DNA of 5,888 nt from Chitinophagaceae bacterium (lineage in GTDB: Bacteria > Bacteroidota > Bacteroidia > Chitinophagales > Chitinophagaceae): assembly GCA_003151295.1 (NCBI GenBank), contig PLXD01000182.1, forward strand, positions 1-5,888, read 5' to 3'. The notes under the pieces were generated by a model. It searched no databases. It was not told where the DNA came from and was given only the letters and a program-made list of their open reading frames with translations. Both the position numbers and the translations under genes were made by a program. Position 1 is the stretch's first letter; each line of letters begins with the position of its first letter. This document shows positions 1 through 5,279 of this stretch, in pieces.

Positions 1-1005
1 CAACTGCCGGGTATGCGCAAGCAGATAGACCCTGGAACCCTCTCCTCCCGATTCCTGTCCGGAAGAAATAGTGGACTGTATGTCCACCCGGATACGATCA
101 TTTCCCTCCCTGGATACACGCATTACCGTCCCTTGTTTATAGGCGGCAGGCAGCAAGCTGCTGATCGCCGTTCCATCGGCCAGCCTGATCGTGGAACGGT
201 ATCGATGCCCCGCCCGGGGAGTTAATACAAAATTGCCAATCCCGAATCGGAGCGGGCGGAAACGGACCACGGTATCCTCATCATCTTCCGTTACCGTCCC
301 CGTGCATTCGATACCTCGTCCATATTGGTCGGTCGCCCTGAACGCTATTCTGCCGGCGATATTTTCTACCAGGTTCCCTCCCTCCGGGAAAAAAGCGATG
401 TTGTATTGCAGGGGAGTTTCGACGGCAGGAACTTCCGCTGATTTGCGTGCATTGACAACCGTTATCGTCTTTTCAAAAAACCAGTCGGCCCCATCATTTT
501 TCATCCAACTGGTGTAGGCCCTCAATTTATAATTTCCCGAAAGAAGGGTAAGAGGCAGGTAAACGGACCCGTTCCCATGTCCCTGATGCAAACCGATCTT
601 GGCCTGCAGAACGGGCTTGTTATCTTTATCAAGCCACTCCAGGTAAGCCACTTTGCTGAGATCCAGGGGCCGGTGAAAACGCGCATCGACATTGTACAAT
701 TTGAACCAGCAAATTTCACCGGCCAGGTAGAATTCCTTGTCCGTATGCACGAACACCTTCTCCTGCAGATGCTGCGACCGGTATTGGTCCAGGTCATTTG
801 CCAGGCTGACCGGAACCGGCTCCTGTGAACCGGGTTGAGATCCGGTCTGGCCGCCCGGCTGAAGCCCTGACTGCGATCCTGACTGCCCCTTTGCAGGGGT
901 CAGCAGAGCCAGCATGGTTAGCAGGAGAAGAAGCGCCGGCGCCGTTTTAACAAGCAGCATCCTGCCATTCGCCGGTATCCTGCTTGTTTGTCTGCTGTGT
1001 TTCAT
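1..1005 (-). CDS. Secreted MG2 / macroglobulin-like envelope protein (N-terminal part, 3' end outside window)
   Basis: The frame is open from ATG 1005 to the left edge, giving 335 residues with no stop. An in-frame TAA at 1009-1011 bounds it upstream. A basic n-region and the core LLLLLTMLALLTPA end at AKG-Q near residue 40, so it is exported. A low-complexity linker of five Q-x-G-x units follows. Residues about 82-185 match an MG2-like (alpha-2-macroglobulin N-terminal) fold: EKVFVHTDKEFYLAGEICWF, LSKVAYLEWLD, then SGNYKLRAYTSWMKN. A second beta-sandwich at about 199-280 has the motif IAFFPEGGNLVENIAGRIAF. Bacteroidetes proteins with this pattern are usually much longer, and some carry a C-terminal carboxypeptidase-like or TonB-plug domain, which here would lie outside the window. 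Their function is not established; an envelope role with the neighbouring receptor is inference. ATG 960 (residue 16) is a possible alternative start that still leaves a complete signal peptide. A run of seven A upstream of ATG 1005 suits Bacteroidetes initiation. Confidence 0.88.
   Translation of the reverse strand, partial: MKHSRQTSRIPANGRMLLVKTAPALLLLLTMLALLTPAKGQSGSQSGLQPGGQTGSQPGSQEPVPVSLANDLDQYRSQHLQEKVFVHTDKEFYLAGEICWFKLYNVDARFHRPLDLSKVAYLEWLDKDNKPVLQAKIGLHQGHGNGSVYLPLTLLSGNYKLRAYTSWMKNDGADWFFEKTITVVNARKSAEVPAVETPLQYNIAFFPEGGNLVENIAGRIAFRATDQYGRGIECTGTVTEDDEDTVVRFRPLRFGIGNFVLTPRAGHRYRSTIRLADGTAISSLLPAAYKQGTVMRVSREGNDRIRVDIQSTISSGQESGGEGSRVYLLAHTRQL
826..885 (-). repeat. Five degenerate 12-bp tandem repeats encoding a Q-x-G-x linker
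   Basis: Directly after the predicted signal peptidase site of the MG2-like protein, residues 41-60 read QSGS, QSGL, QPGG, QTGS, QPGS, followed by another Gln. Each unit is 12 bases, starting with CAG or CAA and with a Gly codon at the third position. The units have diverged at the nucleotide level. The segment should be a flexible spacer between the mature N-terminus and the first folded domain. Confidence 0.75.
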
Positions 1006-1011
1006 CCGTTA

Positions 1012-1040
1012 TTTTTTTAATGGTCGGACCGTTTAAAAAA
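1012..1040. repeat. Imperfect 29-bp palindrome between the DUF4249 gene and the MG2 gene
   Basis: GGTC and GACC flank a central G at 1026, extended outward by AA/TT and then a run of six T against six A. 12 of 14 arm positions pair, the exceptions being 1021/1031 and 1018/1034. The loop would be a single base, so the hairpin is poor in RNA, and no U-tract follows it in the direction of transcription. It is therefore not a convincing terminator. It could be a protein-binding site or just the chance pairing of two A/T-rich leader stretches. It lies 7 to 35 nt upstream of the ATG at 1005. Confidence 0.35.
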
Positions 1041-1055
1041 GTTTTACATAAGGTA

Positions 1056-2270
1056 TCAATTAGGCCAGAAGGATGGGTCGATGGTGGTGCCGCCCTGCAC
1101 AGTGCAATCTACGCAATAGCGCTGGTTGGCATACCATCCAACGAGTATGTGCGAGGAACCCGGCTCCAGCGGAATAAAGGACTCCGTATAGAAATATTTT
1201 ATCAGGGAATCCGGCTGGTTGGAGACCACCGTATCTGGCTGAGCGCAGGAAAAAGCATAATACCAGGAAGAGATTTCCGATCGACGAATGAAGATCCGCT
1301 GCTGCTGTACCGTTCCCGCAGAGACATAACCGATCACGGGTTCATTGGAATTGGTCAGGCAGTGAATATTTCCGGTCAGTTGCGAAGGCTGGGGGTCGAA
1401 AATGGTTCCCAGCGATTCGGTGTTCCCCCGCATAAGGCTTAAATAATTATACCCGCTATCCGTCAGGGCATATTGCCTGACCAGGGTACTATAGAGCACG
1501 CTGATCTGTTCGGAATTCTCCGCTATCTCATTGAGTTTCTGAAGATAGATCACATCTTTTGACAATTTGGCCGAGGTGGCGATGAGGATATTGGAGGAAC
1601 TCCGATTGCGCCAGCAACGGTAGATCTCATCCTGGGGAGGCCTGTATTCGACGGTAGAGGGGGGAATATATTCATAAAGGGATTCTTGCGCGGAATGGTA
1701 TTCCCATGTTTCATCGTAGTTCCACTGGTAATAGCGGGTGTTGCCCCCGTCGTCATGCGTGTTGACATAGATCGCAACGCCATCGGCCCCTGCCACCCAA
1801 CTCACGCTGTCGATAAGTGGGATCACCTTGTATTGCGCGAAATCGGACAGGTAGATACCGCCGATCGTCGTCCTGATCCGCACACGATATTTCGTGGAGG
1901 CATTAAGGGGCAGCGTATCTGCACTATACACGCCGCCGCCCTGCTCTGTCAGGGGATAGACGGAATTATCATTCCCCTCCACCTCCACGATGGCGCCCAG
2001 CTCCTGCGGGTTGGTCGTGTCCGCGGATAGTTTAATGGTGCGGCTCAGCATGAAGCTGGTCGGGGTGTTTCCGCTGATATATCCCTCTACGACCAGGTAT
2101 CCCGTTGTCGGGGAAACATAGGGGCTGTTATACGGTTGTTTGCATTGCAGCAAGGGGATGACAAGGACCAGGAGGATGAACAGTAGCCCTCCCGGAAATT
2201 TCCCCGGTTTTCTCCTGTCCGAAGTCTTTACAGTATGATCGTCCTGGTATGTCTGCCTGATATATTTCAT
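1056..2270 (-). CDS. DUF4249-type outer-membrane lipoprotein
   Basis: This is a 404-residue lipoprotein. A basic, unusually long n-region (residues 1-28) leads into a hydrophobic core (LLFILLVLVIP) and the lipobox LLQC, so Cys43 should be lipidated. The body shows features I associate with DUF4249: GYLVVEGYISG near 57-67, a YYQWNYDETWEYHS stretch near 180-193, YRCW at 217-220, ISVLYSTLVRQYAL near 256-269, and GTIFDPQPSQLTGNIHC near 288-304. The C-terminal signature is YC-x2-C (386 and 389), a GG, then PSFW. The family's function is unknown. Its members commonly sit beside TonB-dependent receptors, which suggests a SusD-like partner or substrate-capture role, but that is inference. ATG 2270 is preferred: it follows an A-rich leader (AAAAAAGATCAGGACG). 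The frame is open further upstream to a GTG at 2330, but that extension would overlap the relic's conserved end and spoil the signal peptide. It lies 22 nt after the relic and 50 nt before the MG2 gene. Confidence 0.9.
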   Translation of the reverse strand: MKYIRQTYQDDHTVKTSDRRKPGKFPGGLLFILLVLVIPLLQCKQPYNSPYVSPTTGYLVVEGYISGNTPTSFMLSRTIKLSADTTNPQELGAIVEVEGNDNSVYPLTEQGGGVYSADTLPLNASTKYRVRIRTTIGGIYLSDFAQYKVIPLIDSVSWVAGADGVAIYVNTHDDGGNTRYYQWNYDETWEYHSAQESLYEYIPPSTVEYRPPQDEIYRCWRNRSSSNILIATSAKLSKDVIYLQKLNEIAENSEQISVLYSTLVRQYALTDSGYNYLSLMRGNTESLGTIFDPQPSQLTGNIHCLTNSNEPVIGYVSAGTVQQQRIFIRRSEISSWYYAFSCAQPDTVVSNQPDSLIKYFYTESFIPLEPGSSHILVGWYANQRYCVDCTVQGGTTIDPSFWPN

Positions 2271-2292
2271 CGTCCTGATCTTTTTTAAACAA

Positions 2293-2376
2293 TTAATTCG
2301 GCCAGAAAGAAGGCTTGTTGGTCGTACCACCCTGCTGCGTGCAGTTTATGCAATACGTGTAATTCGAATAAATCCC
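2293..2376 (-). repeat. Paralogous repeat, C-terminal block (partner 1056-1139)
   Basis: The end of the relic aligns without gaps to the last 27 codons and stop of the intact lipoprotein. 18 of 27 residues are identical, including Y-C-x2-C, QGGTT and PSFWPN. Stop codons differ (TAA here, TGA at 1056-1058). The weaker match than in the N-terminal block argues for an old paralog and not a very recent tandem duplication. Confidence 0.8.
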
Positions 2377-2395
2377 TGGGATCCACTTCTTCCGG

Positions 2396-2458
2396 AACGA
2401 CCAGCCAGCCCGTCGCAGGGGAAACATAGGGGCTGTTATAGGGCTGCTTGCATTGCAG
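2396..2458 (-). repeat. Paralogous repeat, N-terminal block (partner 2088-2150)
   Basis: These 63 nt of the relic encode L22-V42 and align without gaps to 2088-2150 of the intact lipoprotein gene (L41-V61). By hand count 52 of 63 bases match, including an unbroken run of 23 bases. Most of the 11 differences do not change the amino acid; only Thr/Ala and Tyr/Trp replacements result. This is gene-duplication homology, not a mobile element. Confidence 0.85.
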
Positions 2459-2526
2459 GAACGGGGTGACACCGACCATGAAGATAGATACAGGCAATAT
2501 TGTTTTGAATGTTCTTCGCACTGTTG

Positions 2527-2531
2527 CTCTT
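2527..2531 (-). promoter_or_regulatory. Ribosome binding site of the DUF4249 relic
   Basis: AAGAG directly follows the receptor's TAA and ends 5 nt before the GTG at 2521. It picks the GTG as the original start over the TTG at 2557, which lies inside the receptor gene, and over the ATG at 2479, which would remove most of the signal peptide. The initiation site of the relic therefore looks undamaged. Confidence 0.5.
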
Positions 2532-5279
2532 TTAAAACCTGATATTAAAGTTAACAAAGGGTATCAGACTGCCGAAAATGGATAGCTTATAGCCGTTAAC
2601 GACGCCATTCTCCGACACATAATACACGGAATAGGGATTCTTCCGGCCGGTGAGATTGTACACGCCGATCGTCCAGGAATTGTGGGTCTTCTGATGAACT
2701 TTATGATTCCCGTCTATATTCATGGACAGATCGGTACGGAAATAATCGGGGATGCGATAGGTATTCCGGTCGGCATACAAGGTTCTCTCCGAACCGGCAT
2801 AATAGAATACCCCGATCGGTAGCGTGATGGGACGACCCGTACTGTAAGTGGCGTTCAGCGAAACGCTGAAACGGTGGGACACCCGGTAGTTGCCGACAAA
2901 AGTACCGTCATGAGGCTTGTCATAATTAGCCGGGTAATAGTTTCCGTTATTAATAAGCTCTCCGGCATTGGGATCATCCTGGCGGAGAAGGGTCCTCGAA
3001 TAAGTATAACTGAACCACCCGTTGAATTTACCGGTGAGTTTTTTAATCAGCAACTCTACCCCGTAAGCCTTACCCTGCGTCTCAAGCACGTCCGTTTCAA
3101 TATGGTGATTCATGACCAGCACCGCACCGCTCTTGTAGTCCAGGTAATCATGTATTTGCTTATAATAGACTTCGATAGAGGTCTCGATCGTATTGGCCTT
3201 AAAATTTCTGTAGAGACCAAGGGAGACCTGGTTTCCATTTTGCGGTTTAATATTGGGGTCACTCAGTTTCCAGATATCGGTAGGCGCCATCGCGGTTGTA
3301 TTGGACAGCATGTGGATATACTGGCGTGAGGTATTATAGCCGGCTTTTATCGAAAGATTATCGTTTAGCACATACCTGGCCGATAGCCGGTATTCGGGGC
3401 CCCCATAGGTCTTGATATTCTTCCCGGACCCATATACCGTCGCACCAACCTGGTTGTCCACCGTGACAGGCAGACCGGGGGCATAATTGTTAACGGTGCT
3501 GGATCCCAGGTAGTTAAACACAGAATATCGGATACCTCCTTCCACAGAAAGCGCACTGGTCACCGTATAACGATCGCTTAAATAGAGGGCGCTCTCCTGG
3601 GCCTGCTCCCGCTGCAATGTGTCGGGAATAACAGAAGATCCTTTCCCCAGGGGTGTATAGTATCCCGGATGAATCTTGTAGCGCAACGTATTGACCCCGA
3701 ATTCCAGGGTATGGCTTGCACTAAGAAAATAGTTGAAATTCGATCTGAAATAGAGTTGATTGATATCAAAACCCATTTTGTAGGCATCGACGGGATTATT
3801 GGCACTGGAGATATTATACTGGTAGCGGTCATAGCCGGTCGTCATCACACTGAAAAATTTGTTGTTGTAGATATGCTTCCATTTCAGGGAGACATTCCGG
3901 TTGCCATAACTATAGGTAGTATCGTTGTTGAGGTTGAAGCGGTCCTGGCTCATGTAGCCCGTGACATACAGGTTGTTCTTGTACTGGTCCGGCAAGTCTT
4001 TCAGCAGCCAGTTAGCATACGTGGTCCTGCCACCCAGGATAAAGGAAGTCTTGTCCTTCACGATCGGACCTTCGATGTTAACACGGCTGGTAAGCAGGCC
4101 GATACCAGCGGAGCCGGTGATATCTTTTTTGTTCCCCTCCCGGCTATTGATGTCCAATACGGAGGAAAGACGTCCCCCGAACTTAGCGGGAATACTGCTT
4201 TTATAAAGCTCTACGTCCTTGACCACCTCCGGGTTGAAGGCCGAGAACATCCCGAAGAAATGGGCGGTATTGTAAATCGTGGCATCGTTGAAAAGGACGA
4301 GGTTCTGATCCGCCGACCCCCCCCTCACATTCAGACCCGTACTCGCATCCCCGACGGTCTTTACGCCCGGCAGCATCATGACCACGCGCAGTACATCCGC
4401 CTCGCCAAATACAACGGGAACCTGCTTGATTGTTTTTATATCGATCTTCTGTACGCCCATTTCCGTCCTCTTTACATTGCTCGCCTTCTCCGCGGAAACG
4501 GTAACTTTTTTCAGGGTCATTACCTGCGTATGCAGATCGATGTTCATTTTTCCATCTCCATATACCATGACCATCCTGCGCGTGTCGTGCATGCCGATAC
4601 TCTGGATATTAAGGATATGACGACCCCGGGGCAGGGAAATAGAATAATATCCGTACTGATCGGAGGCTACTCCTATCCGTGGGTTTTCAACATAGATGGA
4701 AGCCCCCCCGATAGGCTCCCCCGTTTTGTTATCACGCACATAGCCGGCTACGTTGACGATGCCCTGCAAGGGACCGGATATCTTTTCGCCGACCACATAG
4801 AGCTTGTTCTCCAATGTGGCGACCTGTTTCTTGCCCACCTCTTCCAGGTAATCCCTGACGGTATCGCTCTGGGCCAGCCTGCCTTTTTCCGTATTCCCCT
4901 TATCGAAAAAGTCCGGGGGCAGATCCGTTCTGATGGCTTCGCCCCTGGCGACAAAAACCTGTTTCTGACGGTCGATGGAATAGCTGATACCCGTGCCTTC
5001 TAAAGCCTGATCCAGTACTTTGGTAAAAGGCTGCTGGTCTACGCGTATATCCATATGTGTGGTGTCAAAATCGACGGTATCATAAAAGAAACGAAAACCG
5101 GTCTGTTTCTCCAGCTCTTCGAGGAGGGCCGGGATGCGAATCCCTTTCAGGTCCAGGGTGACCTTCACCTCCTGATCCTTTTGAGCAAAGGACCGGCCGC
5201 CCAGCATCAGCAAACATATAGCGGTCATCAACATGGTATGAAAATGTCTCATGAGCAGATTGTTATTGATTGACCGCAT
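2532..5279 (-). CDS. TonB-dependent outer-membrane receptor with STN and carboxypeptidase-like regulatory domains
   Basis: This is a 915-residue outer-membrane channel that should import a substrate using TonB/ExbBD energy. A signal peptide covers residues 1 to about 32 (hydrophobic TAICLLMLGG, cleavage near SFA-Q). An STN domain follows at about 36-112 (LLEELEKQTGFRFFYD, then VLDQALEGTGISYSID). After a linker of about 60 residues comes a carboxypeptidase-like regulatory domain at about 174-255 (VAGYVRDNKTGEPIGGASIYV). A TonB-box-like stretch, LKKVTVSAE, is near 256-264. The plug spans about 280-395, with the family hallmarks LNVRGGSADQNLVLFNDA and PAKFGGRLSSVLD. The remainder is a Tyr/Asn-rich beta barrel ending in the terminal Phe typical of outer-membrane proteins. 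It is not a long SusC-type receptor. The STN domain is known to contact FecR-type anti-sigma factors, so signalling is possible. The DUF4249 lipoprotein genes directly downstream are a common partner. The start is either ATG 5279 (AAGG 6 nt upstream, overlapping the previous gene) or ATG 5252; both leave a good signal peptide. The substrate cannot be predicted. Confidence 0.95.
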   Translation of the reverse strand: MRSINNNLLMRHFHTMLMTAICLLMLGGRSFAQKDQEVKVTLDLKGIRIPALLEELEKQTGFRFFYDTVDFDTTHMDIRVDQQPFTKVLDQALEGTGISYSIDRQKQVFVARGEAIRTDLPPDFFDKGNTEKGRLAQSDTVRDYLEEVGKKQVATLENKLYVVGEKISGPLQGIVNVAGYVRDNKTGEPIGGASIYVENPRIGVASDQYGYYSISLPRGRHILNIQSIGMHDTRRMVMVYGDGKMNIDLHTQVMTLKKVTVSAEKASNVKRTEMGVQKIDIKTIKQVPVVFGEADVLRVVMMLPGVKTVGDASTGLNVRGGSADQNLVLFNDATIYNTAHFFGMFSAFNPEVVKDVELYKSSIPAKFGGRLSSVLDINSREGNKKDITGSAGIGLLTSRVNIEGPIVKDKTSFILGGRTTYANWLLKDLPDQYKNNLYVTGYMSQDRFNLNNDTTYSYGNRNVSLKWKHIYNNKFFSVMTTGYDRYQYNISSANNPVDAYKMGFDINQLYFRSNFNYFLSASHTLEFGVNTLRYKIHPGYYTPLGKGSSVIPDTLQREQAQESALYLSDRYTVTSALSVEGGIRYSVFNYLGSSTVNNYAPGLPVTVDNQVGATVYGSGKNIKTYGGPEYRLSARYVLNDNLSIKAGYNTSRQYIHMLSNTTAMAPTDIWKLSDPNIKPQNGNQVSLGLYRNFKANTIETSIEVYYKQIHDYLDYKSGAVLVMNHHIETDVLETQGKAYGVELLIKKLTGKFNGWFSYTYSRTLLRQDDPNAGELINNGNYYPANYDKPHDGTFVGNYRVSHRFSVSLNATYSTGRPITLPIGVFYYAGSERTLYADRNTYRIPDYFRTDLSMNIDGNHKVHQKTHNSWTIGVYNLTGRKNPYSVYYVSENGVVNGYKLSIFGSLIPFVNFNIRF

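Larger units (their letters stand above)
2293..2521 (-). pseudogene. Relic of a DUF4249-type lipoprotein gene, internally deleted and frameshifted
   Basis: A GTG at 2521 opens a lipoprotein signal peptide (VRRTFKTILPVSIFMVGV, then PFLQC with the lipid Cys at residue 24). The mature start KQPYNSPYVSPATGWLVV matches the intact downstream lipoprotein at 19 of 21 residues over L22-V42. Homology in this frame stops at 2396. In another frame (+1 relative to the first), 2376 to 2296 encodes the family's conserved C-terminus: GIYSNYTYCINC, then TQQGGTTNKPSFWPN, and a TAA at 2293-2295. That is 18 of 27 identical to the intact protein's end. The intact gene has 316 residues between these blocks; here only about 19 nt (2377-2395) remain. 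The first frame itself runs out of frame to a TAA at 2285-2287, so a 78-residue lipoprotein with a non-homologous tail could still be made. The gene sits 10 nt after the receptor stop. A large internal deletion in an old tandem paralog is the simplest explanation; an assembly error is the alternative. Confidence 0.85.

Noticed and set aside
522..797. 91-residue minus-strand frame in the left part
   Set aside because: It is in a different frame from the open MG2-like reading frame that covers 1-1005 and has clear family motifs. Its translation is Arg/Cys-rich and unlike a real protein.
984..1442. 152-residue plus-strand frame, and the 114-residue one at 1686-2030
   Set aside because: Both are antisense to the DUF4249 lipoprotein gene and show no recognisable features.
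2271..2330. Upstream extension of the intact lipoprotein gene to a GTG at 2330
   Set aside because: The extra 20 codons overlap the conserved C-terminus of the relic and would put about 48 residues before the signal peptide core. ATG 2270 behind an A-rich leader is far more likely.
2293..2398. Programmed frameshift joining the two halves of the relic
   Set aside because: There is no slippery run at the junction, and about 310 codons present in the intact paralog are absent, so a frameshift could not restore a full DUF4249 protein.
2285..2557. Start of the relic at a TTG at 2557
   Set aside because: This start lies inside the receptor gene. The GTG at 2521 has a ribosome site and gives a normal-length lipoprotein signal peptide.
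3669..5003. 444-residue open frame on the plus strand
   Set aside because: It lies wholly antisense to the receptor gene, whose domains are unmistakable. Its translation shows no recognisable domain, signal peptide or plausible start context. It is a codon-bias shadow.
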